NCBI GenBank assembly: GCA_964485905.1
Contig: CAZAJY010000004.1
Coordinates: forward strand, 1 to 44,893
Source: CAIJXO01 sp964485905
GTDB lineage: Bacteria > Patescibacteriota > Minisyncoccia > Phycocordibacterales > GWA1-40-21
Direction: 5' to 3'
DNA: 44,893 nucleotides
The translations under genes were made by a program, and so were the position numbers. Positions 35,496 through 43,921 of this stretch are shown piece by piece (position 1 is the first letter of the stretch; every line of letters starts with the position of its first letter). The notes beneath the pieces were generated by a model. It searched no databases, was not told the DNA's origin, and was given only the letters and a program-made list of their open reading frames with translations.

Positions 35496-36734
35496 TTAAT
35501 CTTTTAATGAAATTACCTGAATACCCTTACTTTTTCTTAGATAGTAGAATCCAACAAGACAGATAATCATCAAAAACAGAACGGCCCCTCGATACTGTAT
35601 ATTCTCACCAAAATTTCTGAGTAAGAAAAAGATTACTAACCAAAGAAGTGGGCCAACAATTGAGGCCGCCCTTTCAAAAACTGTGTAAATGCTAAAAAAT
35701 TCTGCCTGCTCTTCTTTAGGAGAAATTTCTGAGTATATTGCTCTGGCTAGTGAAAAGACTAAGCCATAAGAAATACCACTAAGAGCAATAGTGATGAAAA
35801 CAAAAATTGGGACATTAGGTATAAGAGCAAAAAGACCAAAACATAAGGCATAAAGAATAGCAGAGAAACCCAAAGCCTTTTCCTTGTCCTTCATTTTTTG
35901 AGCAAATTTACTAGCAACAAATCCACCGATTATTCCAAAGAGTAAGCCAGTGATTCCAACATAAGTTACAAGCTTATCGGAAAAATCAAATACATTTTTT
36001 ACAAACAGTGTCAGATAGACTTGAAAAGTAAGAATAGCGTCAGACAAAAGAGCGTAACCAATGATGAATAGGAGTATTCTCTTCGTCGAAAATATTTTCT
36101 TAAGAAAGTCACGGTAGGAAAAGGCGATTTTTACAGAAAAATCTGTCATATCTTTTTGACGGAGAAAAGGGATGGAAATTAAAGCAAAAAGAATTCCTCC
36201 TAAAAACAATGCTAAAGGTTTGCCACTTAGACCAACAAGCACTAATGAGCTTCCTACTATTGGGCCAATAATACTTAAAGAGACAACATTTCCAAACTGC
36301 CCTAATCCCAATCCAACACCTGACACTTTGGTATTATTTTCAGAGCTAGTCATCCCCCTTAGCATCGCAGAATAAAAAGTGAAGGAACCCTGAAAACAGA
36401 CCATAAATAATACATAAAGAAACGACAGGACTAGAAGCATTGTTATACTTAGGGTGGAAATTTGCTGTATCAAAAATGCGATTATAAATAATGACACCAC
36501 CATTAGCACGGACATTATTTTAATAATATAAATTTTCTTCCCAGTTTTATCTGACCAGGTGCCTAAATAAGGTAAAAGAAATAATAATATACCAGTCGCC
36601 ACTGAGGCTGATACCCCGATCCAAACATTACTAGCCCCTCTTTCGGCTAACATAAGTGGATAATAAAAGATTAAGACTGAAGAGGCAAAAGAATTAGCAA
36701 AATCATATGAGTACCAAAGTTTTATTGATTTCAT
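35496..36734 (-). CDS. MFS transporter, UMF1-like
   Basis: A 412-aa protein with about 12 membrane helices. The N-terminus, LWYSYDFANSFASSVLIFYYPLML, and the loop LGTWSDKTGKK match the UMF1 (Atg22-like) branch of the major facilitator superfamily. The substrate is unknown. It is the first gene of a four-gene run (MFS, LysE-type, AlkD-like, DUF192). It lies downstream of the structured RNA and its terminator, so control of the operon by that RNA is possible but unproven. Confidence 0.85.
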   Translation of the reverse strand: MKSIKLWYSYDFANSFASSVLIFYYPLMLAERGASNVWIGVSASVATGILLFLLPYLGTWSDKTGKKIYIIKIMSVLMVVSLFIIAFLIQQISTLSITMLLVLSFLYVLFMVCFQGSFTFYSAMLRGMTSSENNTKVSGVGLGLGQFGNVVSLSIIGPIVGSSLVLVGLSGKPLALFLGGILFALISIPFLRQKDMTDFSVKIAFSYRDFLKKIFSTKRILLFIIGYALLSDAILTFQVYLTLFVKNVFDFSDKLVTYVGITGLLFGIIGGFVASKFAQKMKDKEKALGFSAILYALCFGLFALIPNVPIFVFITIALSGISYGLVFSLARAIYSEISPKEEQAEFFSIYTVFERAASIVGPLLWLVIFFLLRNFGENIQYRGAVLFLMIICLVGFYYLRKSKGIQVISLKD

Positions 36735-36780
36735 TTAGTAAATATAGCATTTTCTTACAAATTTATAAAGATTTTTTTGC

Positions 36781-36816
36781 CTAACAAAAAACTCCCCGAA
36801 GGAAGTTCTTTGTTAG
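36781..36816 (-). terminator. Terminator after the structured RNA
   Basis: A 16-bp stem with two G-U pairs, tetraloop ttcg, and a T6 run inside the 3' strand. It separates the structured RNA from the MFS gene, whose ATG lies 47 nt further on. Confidence 0.85.
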
Positions 36817-37033
36817 AGTAGCCAGTTACTTGCTGGGCAACAGTTATCAATCCGTAAACCCATTTTTCACCTCCCGAAGGCTCTTGGTAGACCCGTAAGC
36901 CAGTTATCGCTTTTCACCGCTCCCTCTGTCCTTGCGGACAAATCCACCGCACAATGGCGGATGACGAGTCTTAATTCACGATGACCGTCTCCAATCAAAA
37001 GACTGAAGAATACCAACTCTCGCTACCCTGTGA
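36815..37033 (-). ncRNA. Structured non-coding RNA, family unknown
   Basis: About 220 nt with no coding potential. Its ends pair (37022-37029 with 36815-36822, 8 bp, one wobble). Inside, consecutive hairpins are visible: 36989-37008 (loop tttt), 36963-36989 (gacgagtc/gaccgtc), 36942-36962 (7 bp), and 36927-36940 (5 bp closed by a GCAA tetraloop). The elements ggtgaaaa, ttacgg and gataactg each occur twice in the 3' half. A TACAAT box lies just upstream and an intrinsic terminator follows. It lacks tmRNA, SRP and RNase P signatures. raiA-type RNA or a riboswitch of the MFS operon are possible but unassigned. Confidence 0.7.
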
Positions 37034-37146
37034 TTATTGTAGCAGATTTTAATTGTAAAATCACTTTTACAAAATTGAACTTGAAGCACTCGGGTCGCAC
37101 CACCTACTTAGGTAAGTGAGTCGACTCCGATACTTTGTTCTTACTG

Positions 37147-37231
37147 CGGAGAGAAAGGGATTCGAACCCTTGGTAGGTTGCCCCACACAGACTTTCCAGG
37201 TCTGCCGATTAAACCACTCTCGCATCTCTCC
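37147..37231 (-). tRNA. tRNA-Ser (GGA)
   Basis: Acceptor ggagaga/tctctcc, anticodon stem cagac/gtctg with loop ctggaaa (anticodon GGA), a long variable arm, and T arm agggt.tcgaatccctt. Discriminator G; the next bases are CA, so CCA is incomplete. The first 23 nt overlap the 3' end of the LAGLIDADG gene. Confidence 0.95.
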
Positions 37232-37895
37232 ATTTTTTATAAACAGACCTTATCCGGCTATTAGAAGTACCGATGATTTTTAAATATTTAGCAATAAAAT
37301 CTTCTTGATAAACACAAACTTCGGTACCTCTACCAGTAATATATGCTTTAATTCCAAATTTTTCAAGTGTCGTTATTACATACAAAATCAATTCCGAAGA
37401 AAGACTTGAAAAAGAAAGACCAATATTATTATATTGTTTTCCACAAACCGTGTGTCTGTGCATATAAATACAACCATCTGTATCTATTAGACCCCTAAGA
37501 CAAAACTTTTGATAAGATGTCTTTTTAAAAATCCAATTAGGAAATTTTATTCCATTTTTAATTTTATTTCCACGTGGCAGACCTTGTGACACAAGAAAAT
37601 TTACAATGGAAGTACCAGCAAGAGAAATTACTAAAGCTTTATTTCCTTTTCTTCTGCGCACAGATGGTAATACACCAAAAAGTTCTTGGCATAAATTCGT
37701 TACATATCTAGCATATTGAGCATCCTTCACTGCATTTAATGTAATAGTAGCCTGCCATAAATTATTAATACCCCCATCACCCATCATAATTCCCAAAAAT
37801 TCTGCTAATTCTTTTGATTGTTTTGGTAAAAAAACTTCTTTACGGTGACTTTTCTTAGGATATTTTAAATGTGAGAGATCTGACATAATATTCAT
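37209..37895 (-). CDS. LAGLIDADG homing endonuclease overlapping tRNA-Ser
   Basis: A 228-aa protein with two LAGLIDADG motifs, LAEFLGIMMGDGGI (about 31-44) and FCLRGLIDTDGCIY (about 132-145); the acidic catalytic residues are kept in both (GDGG and DTDG), so a monomeric active nuclease is plausible. The basic segment SVRRRKGNK suits DNA contact. The start may be Met1 or Met4. Its last seven codons and stop lie inside the tRNA-Ser (GGA) gene, on the same strand. No intron or intein is seen, so it appears free-standing. Confidence 0.85.
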   Translation of the reverse strand: MNIMSDLSHLKYPKKSHRKEVFLPKQSKELAEFLGIMMGDGGINNLWQATITLNAVKDAQYARYVTNLCQELFGVLPSVRRRKGNKALVISLAGTSIVNFLVSQGLPRGNKIKNGIKFPNWIFKKTSYQKFCLRGLIDTDGCIYMHRHTVCGKQYNNIGLSFSSLSSELILYVITTLEKFGIKAYITGRGTEVCVYQEDFIAKYLKIIGTSNSRIRSVYKKWRDARVV

Positions 37896-37945
37896 TATAT
37901 CATGATCTAGTACATAATACTAATTATACACTAGACCAGTCTATT

Positions 37946-38827
37946 TTAAATCTTATTTCCAAGCAAAGCTTTCACTCTCTCTTCCACCGGTGGATGAGTG
38001 CTAAGGAGACCAGAAATTTTTTTACCCGAAAATGGACTAGAAATAAAAAGATGTGCTGTGGCTTGATTAGGATTGGACATAGAAATATTTGCTCCAGAAA
38101 TTTTTTGCAAAGCTGAAGCAAGGCCTTCGGGATAACGAGTTAATAAAACACCAGAAGCATCAGCCAAAAATTCTCGCTTGCGAGAAATCGCCAACTGAAT
38201 TAACTTAGCAAAGATTGGTGAAATAATAACTAAAATAATACCCGCCAACATTAAAATACCCCCTCCCCGATTATTATCATTACTTCCCCGTCTCATTCCT
38301 CCACGCATAAAAATATTTGCCAAAATAGAAACAAAGCCGACTAAAACTACAATCACGGTTGATAATAAAATATCTCTATTTCCAATATGAGAAAGTTCAT
38401 GGGCAATTACTCCTTCTAATTCTATTTTATTTAAAATTTGCAAAAGACCGGTGGTCACAACAACAACAGCGTGATCTTTATTTCGTCCCGTCGCAAAAGC
38501 ATTCGGCGCTAACTCATTCATTATATATACTTTTGGCATCGGCAAACCGGCAGTGATAGAAAGATTTTCTACTATATGATAAAGATCAGTATATTCATCA
38601 TGCTTGGCTTCTTTGGCGCCCGACATAGCTAAAACAATTTTATCAGAATACCAATAACTCAAAATATTCATCAAAACACTGAAAATTACAGCGAAATATA
38701 AAATCCCCGGGTTAGCATAATAATAAGAAATGAAATAACCCAAAGCAATTATAATCACCAAAAACGTGGTCATCAAAAACCAAGTCTTTCTGACATTTTT
38801 ATCCTGTTGCGTGTAAATAGTTGCCAT
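37946..38827 (-). CDS. htpX: Membrane metalloprotease HtpX
   Basis: A zinc protease of the M48 family that degrades misfolded membrane proteins. The 293-aa protein has two N-terminal helices (about 15-55), the zinc motif HELSH near residue 142, further helices at about 157-175 and 190-212, and the third ligand Glu in REFLADASG. Its ATG overlaps the NUDIX stop by 1 nt (TAATG), indicating translational coupling. Confidence 0.95.
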   Translation of the reverse strand: MATIYTQQDKNVRKTWFLMTTFLVIIIALGYFISYYYANPGILYFAVIFSVLMNILSYWYSDKIVLAMSGAKEAKHDEYTDLYHIVENLSITAGLPMPKVYIMNELAPNAFATGRNKDHAVVVVTTGLLQILNKIELEGVIAHELSHIGNRDILLSTVIVVLVGFVSILANIFMRGGMRRGSNDNNRGGGILMLAGIILVIISPIFAKLIQLAISRKREFLADASGVLLTRYPEGLASALQKISGANISMSNPNQATAHLFISSPFSGKKISGLLSTHPPVEERVKALLGNKI

Positions 38828-39294
38828 TACTTTTTCAAAATTTTATCAACCATTTCTATCTCCTCCCAAATTCCATCAATCAAATCGTAATTTTTAGCTT
38901 CACTAAGACTCACCCATTTATACTCCACACTATCTTCATCTAATTTTATTTCTCCCGAAACATAATTAGCATAATAACTTAAGACAATACACGGCACACC
39001 CTCATCTGAAATAAAGGTAAGGTCCAAAAGATATTGCGGTTTATCAATTTCTACATTCACTTCCTCCTTCACCTCTCGTCGCAAAGTTTTTTCAATAGTA
39101 TAATACCATTGCCCAGCTTTAGTACTTGGTTTATCATTTATATAATCGTCAGTTTCCAAACCTCCACCCGGTACAGTCCATTTATTGGGAAATCTTTTTT
39201 TATTTGGTGCTCGTTTGGTAATCAAATATTTACCATCTTTATAAATAATGGCCGTCACTGCAACTCTGTGCATTTCCTGATTTTTGATTTCCAT
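38827..39294 (-). CDS. NUDIX hydrolase
   Basis: A 155-aa pyrophosphohydrolase. The Nudix box is present but stretched: GGGLE, about 25 residues, then LRREVKEEVNVEI, where the standard box has about 12 residues between these parts. The catalytic REVKEE core is intact. The substrate (a nucleotide or its derivative) cannot be predicted. It is translationally coupled to htpX. Confidence 0.9.
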   Translation of the reverse strand: MEIKNQEMHRVAVTAIIYKDGKYLITKRAPNKKRFPNKWTVPGGGLETDDYINDKPSTKAGQWYYTIEKTLRREVKEEVNVEIDKPQYLLDLTFISDEGVPCIVLSYYANYVSGEIKLDEDSVEYKWVSLSEAKNYDLIDGIWEEIEMVDKILKK

Positions 39295-39314
39295 AGTAGT
39301 TTTTTCTTCCCCTT

Positions 39315-39364
39315 TCCCCTCCTTTTCTAAGGAGGGGTGCCGAGTCGGCGAGAGGCGGGGTGGT
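39315..39364. repeat. Palindromic repeat between NUDIX and lemA
   Basis: cccctcc (39315-39321) and ggagggg (39330-39336) form a hairpin, followed by a second one, gccgagtcggc (39338-39348), and a G-rich tail (ggcggggtgg). It is related to the in-frame repeat in tsaD (19669-19697). It may also act as a weak terminator for lemA. Confidence 0.55.
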
Positions 39365-39919
39365 TTAGAACTTCACTTCTACTGGTTGTTTGGCGGCTTC
39401 TTCTTCAAGAGTAAAGAGTTCCATTTTAGCAAAATGGAAACGATCAGCTACAAGGTTTCCAGGAAAAGCTTCAATAGCGATATTTAAATCACGAACATTT
39501 CCATTATAGAATCGTCGAGAAGCTTGAATTTTATTCTCGGTATCTGATAATTCAGTTTGTAAACTAAGAAAATTCTGATTAGCCTTTAATTCTGGGTAAG
39601 CCTCAGCCACAGCAAAAACTGACTTTAAAGCTCCGGTTAACATATTCTCCGCCTTACCTTTATCAGCGACATTACCAGCCCCCATGGCCGTTGCTCGAGC
39701 TTGAGTCACTTTCTCAAATACCCCACTCTCATGAGTAGCATAACCCTTAACAGTATTAACTAAGTTAGGAATTAAATCATAACGACGTTTAAGCTGCACA
39801 TCAATGTCAGACCAGGCTTCTTTAGCTCGATTTATCAGAGAAACGAAACGATTATAAGCAACAATGACCCAAAGGACCAAAAGGACAACAACTGCAATTA
39901 AAACATAAATAATTGACAT
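39365..39919 (-). CDS. lemA: LemA family protein
   Basis: A 184-aa protein with an N-terminal helix (about 2-24) and a helical-bundle LemA domain (NRFVSLINRAKEAWSDIDVQLKRRYDLIPNLVNTVKGYA...NVRDLNIAIEAFPGNLVA). Function not well established; often found near HtpX or other membrane proteases, as here. Confidence 0.94.
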   Translation of the reverse strand: MSIIYVLIAVVVLLVLWVIVAYNRFVSLINRAKEAWSDIDVQLKRRYDLIPNLVNTVKGYATHESGVFEKVTQARATAMGAGNVADKGKAENMLTGALKSVFAVAEAYPELKANQNFLSLQTELSDTENKIQASRRFYNGNVRDLNIAIEAFPGNLVADRFHFAKMELFTLEEEAAKQPVEVKF

Positions 39920-39961
39920 AAAATTTTAAATTAATTATTAAACCTAATTCCGACTGACAAT

Positions 39962-40004
39962 CAGTATAGCATATTTGCAATTAAAAAGCAGTAGTGCTAT
40001 ACTG
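39962..40004. promoter_or_regulatory. Divergent lemA/secG promoter region
   Basis: For secG: TTGCAA (39975-39980), a 17-bp spacer, TATACT (39998-40003), 8 nt before the ATG. For lemA, on the other strand: TATACT (39968-39963), leaving a leader of about 40 nt. The two -10 boxes are arms of a perfect 10-bp inverted repeat, cagtatagca/tgctatactg, so the region looks symmetrical. Confidence 0.65.
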
Positions 40005-40011
40005 TCTGGAA

Positions 40012-40248
40012 ATGACCAGTTTAGTGCCCATATTGCCTTATATTCAGATTATTTTATCCGTCTTATTGGTGGTGGCAATTTTAATTCAAAAATCAGAGGC
40101 TGGTGTCGGTGGCTCTTTTGGTGGTAATGATAATTTCAATGCTGGTTTTCATACTCGACGTGGTTTTGAACAAAAATTATTTTACTTCACTATTGCTTTA
40201 ACGATTCTTTTTGTTGTTTCCTCTATTTTGGTTATTGTGCTAAAATAA
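40012..40248 (+). CDS. secG: Protein translocase subunit SecG
   Basis: A small subunit of the SecYEG export channel. It has 78 aa, two membrane helices (about 4-23 and 51-72) and the conserved middle LIQKSEAGVGGSFGG. The ATG at 40012 is chosen because the longer frame (from 39994) would start inside the -10 box. With the -10 ending 8 nt before the ATG, the mRNA should be leaderless. Confidence 0.92.
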   Translation: MTSLVPILPYIQIILSVLLVVAILIQKSEAGVGGSFGGNDNFNAGFHTRRGFEQKLFYFTIALTILFVVSSILVIVLK

Positions 40249-40281
40249 AAAATAAGTGAAAGAGGGTTCTCTTTTTAGTTT

Positions 40282-42015
40282 ATGTTAAATATTAAAAATA
40301 TCTATAGGACAAAATTAGATTATCTAGAAAAAATAATTAGTTCTTTTTGCTTAACTGAAAAAACGATTTTAATTATATTGTCTATAATTTTTATCATTTC
40401 TAGTCTTTCTTTATTTGAAAAAGTTAATAATCATTTTACAAGTGAGGTTCCTGCTCATGGAGGTTCTTTAAGCGAAGGTTTAATAGGCTCGCCACGGTTC
40501 ATTAATCCCCTGTTAGAATTATCAGACGCCGATCGAGACTTAACTTATTTAGTTTATTCAGGTTTAATGCGGGCTACTGCTAGTGGAGATTTAATAAATG
40601 ATTTAGCAGAAAGTTATAATATTTCAACCGATGGTCTAACTTATAGTTTTAAAATAAAAGATAATGTTTATTTTCATGATGGACAAAAAATAACCACTGA
40701 TGATATAGAATATACAATTAAAATGGTTCAGAATATAAATCTTCGAAGCCCCAAAAGAAGTAACTGGGTTGGTGTAGAAATGGAAAAAATTAGTGAAACA
40801 GAAATTATCTTTAAATTAAAACAACCATACTCACCATTTCTAGAAAATACTACCCTTGGTATCTTACCAAAACATATTTGGAATAATGCTACTGTTGATG
40901 AATTTTCTTTTAGTTCTTTCAATATTGAAGCTGTTGGTTCCGGACCATATAAAATAGTAGAGGTAAAAAGAAATAATTCTGGCATACCAACTTATTATAA
41001 TTTACAAGCCTTTGACAAATATGCTCTAGGTGAACCTTTTATAACGAATTTAAAATTTAACTTTTATCAAAATGAAGAGTCTCTTTTTAATGCTTATTTA
41101 GCTCATAATATAGACGGTACTAGTTCATTGACTTCACAAAACTTAGATTTATTAAAAGACAAAAATGGAATAAACGCTGAAAAAATCTCACTGCCTAGAG
41201 TTTTTGGAGTATTTTTTAATCAAAATCAAGCAAAGATATTTCTTAATAAAGAAGTTCGCCAGGCCTTAAATATGACCGTAGATAAAAACCGAATTGTCAC
41301 AGATGTACTAAACGGTTATGGTCAGACGATAGATGGGCCGCTACCAAATGGAATTATCTCCGACATAAAAGAAGAAGAAAACTATGATCGAGAACAAGCG
41401 ATCATTCAAGCAAAAGAAATTTTGACGGAAGCCGGTTGGAAATTTAATGAGACCGACAATATTTGGGAAAAAAAGACTAAAACTGAAACTCAAAAATTAG
41501 CTTTCTCTATTTCTACTTCAAATACCAGCGACTTAAAACGAGTAGCGGAAATCTTAAAAGAAGATTGGGCTCTTTTAGGTGCTCAAGTAGAAATTCTTAC
41601 TTTTGAACCAAGTGATTTAAATCAAACCGTTATCAGTCAAAGAAAATATGATGCTTTACTTTTTGGCGAAATCATTAATCGAAGCTTAGATCTTTTTGCT
41701 TTTTGGCACTCATCACAAAGAAATACTGGCTATAATGTCGCTATTTATACTAATAGTAAGGCCGATAAACTATTAGAAGATGCCCGACAGATATCTGATA
41801 AGGAAGAGAGACTTAAAAAATATGCTCTTTTTGAAGCAGAAATAGAAAATGATATTCCAGCTATTTTTATTTATTCACCCGAATTTATTTATATTTTACC
41901 AAATAAGATTCTTGGTTTTAAATCTGGTTTGATTAATAATCGTTCTGAACGATTTGAAGAAATATATAATTGGTATATTGAAACCGATAAAATTTGGAAC
42001 TTTTTAATAAAATAA
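40282..42015 (+). CDS. ABC-type peptide-binding protein (family 5)
   Basis: An extracytoplasmic solute-binding protein of the OppA/DppA type (SBP_bac_5), 577 aa. An N-terminal membrane helix (about 32-50) anchors it; no lipobox is seen. Landmarks are LLELSDADRDLTYLVYSGL, YTFK-like SFKIKDNVYFHDGQKITTDDIEYTIK, and VRQALNMTVDKNRIV. It binds peptides or similar oligomers for uptake, but no permease or ATPase gene is in the window. RNase J starts 1 nt after its stop. Confidence 0.9.
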   Translation: MLNIKNIYRTKLDYLEKIISSFCLTEKTILIILSIIFIISSLSLFEKVNNHFTSEVPAHGGSLSEGLIGSPRFINPLLELSDADRDLTYLVYSGLMRATASGDLINDLAESYNISTDGLTYSFKIKDNVYFHDGQKITTDDIEYTIKMVQNINLRSPKRSNWVGVEMEKISETEIIFKLKQPYSPFLENTTLGILPKHIWNNATVDEFSFSSFNIEAVGSGPYKIVEVKRNNSGIPTYYNLQAFDKYALGEPFITNLKFNFYQNEESLFNAYLAHNIDGTSSLTSQNLDLLKDKNGINAEKISLPRVFGVFFNQNQAKIFLNKEVRQALNMTVDKNRIVTDVLNGYGQTIDGPLPNGIISDIKEEENYDREQAIIQAKEILTEAGWKFNETDNIWEKKTKTETQKLAFSISTSNTSDLKRVAEILKEDWALLGAQVEILTFEPSDLNQTVISQRKYDALLFGEIINRSLDLFAFWHSSQRNTGYNVAIYTNSKADKLLEDARQISDKEERLKKYALFEAEIENDIPAIFIYSPEFIYILPNKILGFKSGLINNRSERFEEIYNWYIETDKIWNFLIK

Positions 42016-42016
42016 T

Positions 42017-43921
42017 ATGATCACAAACAATAATAACGAGAGAAGACGTTCCGCCCCCTTTCATGCAGATAGTTCTATTTTGAGAAATATCTCTAAAAAT
42101 AATACACCTAATCATAGTGGAAATTTATCTTCCATGCCTGGCTTGCAACATAATGCAAAAAGACAATTAAAAAATACTCGCCGGCCAGCGCCACCCAAAA
42201 GACATGGGTCAGCTGTTCATAAGAAATTTGAAGATATTGTTCCCGCTCTTAAAGAAAATACTGTTCGAATTATTCTCTTGGGTGGAGTAGAAGAGGTGGG
42301 AAAAAATATGATGGCAATTGAATATAAAAACGATATTATTGTTGTTGATGCTGGTATGCAATTTAAAACTGAAGAAACACCCGGTATCGATTATATCCTA
42401 CCCAATACTAAATATTTGGAGGAAAGGAAGGGAAAAATAAGGGCTTTGGTTATTACACATGGCCACCTAGATCATATTGGTGGTATTCCCTATTTAATAG
42501 AAAAACTTGGTAATCCACCTATCTATACGAGAGAATTTGGTGCTTTATTAATTAAAAAAAGACAAACAGAGTTTCCACATTTACCAGAACTAAATATAAA
42601 AATCGTCGGTAAAGATGATGGTTTCTTACCACTAACACCAGAGCTAAAGGTAAAGTTTTTTGGTTTGACTCACTCAATCCCCGATTCTACTGGAATAATT
42701 ATTCAAACACCTTTTGGTGATATCGTTAATACTGGTGATGTGCGCGTAGAAAATGAAAATGGTGTTGTAGCCGAAAAAGAATTTGAACAATATAAATTTT
42801 TCAAGGATCGTAAAGTCCTCTTATTGACGATGGATTCTACTGGTATTGAGAAACCTGGCTGGACTATATCAGAAAATCAAGTAATAAAAACTATTGATAA
42901 AATCGTTGGTGAAGTTACTGGCCGAATAATTATTGCCACCTTTGCTTCTCAAGTAGAACGAATTATTGCCTTTATTAATATGGCTAAAAAATATGGGAAA
43001 AAACTGGTAATTGAAGGGCGAAGTATGAAAAATAATGTAGAAGTTATTAAATTCCTTAAACTAGCTGATGCTGAACATATTATTTCCGTAGAAGATATTG
43101 CTGATTATCCACCACATAAATTAATGTTCTTAGCCACTGGTGCTCAGGGTGAAGAATTTGCGGCTCTAATGCGTATGGCTAATAATAATCATAAACAAAT
43201 AAAATTAAACAAGACTGATACTATTATTCTTTCATCCTCCGTTATTCCTGGTAATGAAAGGGCAATTACTGGCTTAAAAGATAATCTCTACCGACATGAT
43301 TCAAAGATTATTACTTATTATGATACCGACGTTCATGCTGGTGGACATGGAAAAAGAGAAGAATTAGCTTGGATTCAAAAACAAATTCCTTATAAATTCT
43401 TTATGCCGGTTCATGGTCATCACTTTATGTTAAAAATGAATGCCGAATTATCGGCCTCATTGGGTACACCGAGAGAGAATATTATTGTGCCAGATAATGG
43501 TAATATCATTGAAATAATTAATGGGGAAAAAATTCATATCTTAAAAGAAAAAGCCCCTGCTGGTTTAGTTATGGTGGATGGTTTTTCTATTGGTGATGTT
43601 CAAGAGGTGGTTATACGTGATCGTCAAATGTTAGCTCAAGATGGGATGTTCGTCATTATTGCTAGTATTAATACCGCAACCTGTAAATTAAAAAAATCGC
43701 CAGATATTATTTCTCGTGGTTTTGTTTATCTTAGAGAATCACAAGAATTATTGTCAGAGACAAGACATATAATTAAAAAGACTATTGAACAAAGTGCTGC
43801 CGGAATGAAACCAATTGATTTTGATTATGTGAAAAATAATGTCACCGATGCTATTAGTAAATATCTCTTCCAAAAAACCGCCAAACGCCCAATGGTCATT
43901 CCGGTGATTATTGGGGTGTAA
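42017..43921 (+). CDS. rnj: Ribonuclease J
   Basis: A metallo-beta-lactamase-fold endo-/5'-exoribonuclease for mRNA decay and rRNA processing. The 634-aa protein has the zinc motif HGHLDHIGG (about 152-160), the beta-CASP region (SQVERI, GRSMKNN) and late motifs SSSVIPGNE, DTDVHAGGHG and HGHH. An extra N-terminal stretch of about 78 residues is polar, basic and probably disordered (KRQLKNTRRPAPPKRHG); it may bind RNA. The 3' end overlaps the convergent aldolase gene by 14 nt. Confidence 0.96.
   Translation: MITNNNNERRRSAPFHADSSILRNISKNNTPNHSGNLSSMPGLQHNAKRQLKNTRRPAPPKRHGSAVHKKFEDIVPALKENTVRIILLGGVEEVGKNMMAIEYKNDIIVVDAGMQFKTEETPGIDYILPNTKYLEERKGKIRALVITHGHLDHIGGIPYLIEKLGNPPIYTREFGALLIKKRQTEFPHLPELNIKIVGKDDGFLPLTPELKVKFFGLTHSIPDSTGIIIQTPFGDIVNTGDVRVENENGVVAEKEFEQYKFFKDRKVLLLTMDSTGIEKPGWTISENQVIKTIDKIVGEVTGRIIIATFASQVERIIAFINMAKKYGKKLVIEGRSMKNNVEVIKFLKLADAEHIISVEDIADYPPHKLMFLATGAQGEEFAALMRMANNNHKQIKLNKTDTIILSSSVIPGNERAITGLKDNLYRHDSKIITYYDTDVHAGGHGKREELAWIQKQIPYKFFMPVHGHHFMLKMNAELSASLGTPRENIIVPDNGNIIEIINGEKIHILKEKAPAGLVMVDGFSIGDVQEVVIRDRQMLAQDGMFVIIASINTATCKLKKSPDIISRGFVYLRESQELLSETRHIIKKTIEQSAAGMKPIDFDYVKNNVTDAISKYLFQKTAKRPMVIPVIIGV

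Noticed and set aside
36781..37033. tmRNA, SRP RNA or 6S RNA for the structured RNA
   Set aside because: No tRNA-like ends with a T loop, no tag frame, no SRP domain IV GGAA/AGCAG signature, and a multi-hairpin layout unlike 6S RNA.
37060..37140. Possible tRNA remnant downstream of tRNA-Ser (GGA)
   Set aside because: cacctacttaggtaagtg and gtcgactcc can form partial arms, but no acceptor or anticodon arm can be placed; similarity is too weak.
39994..40011. Upstream start of secG
   Set aside because: This ATG lies in the spacer and -10 box of the promoter, upstream of the predicted transcription start.
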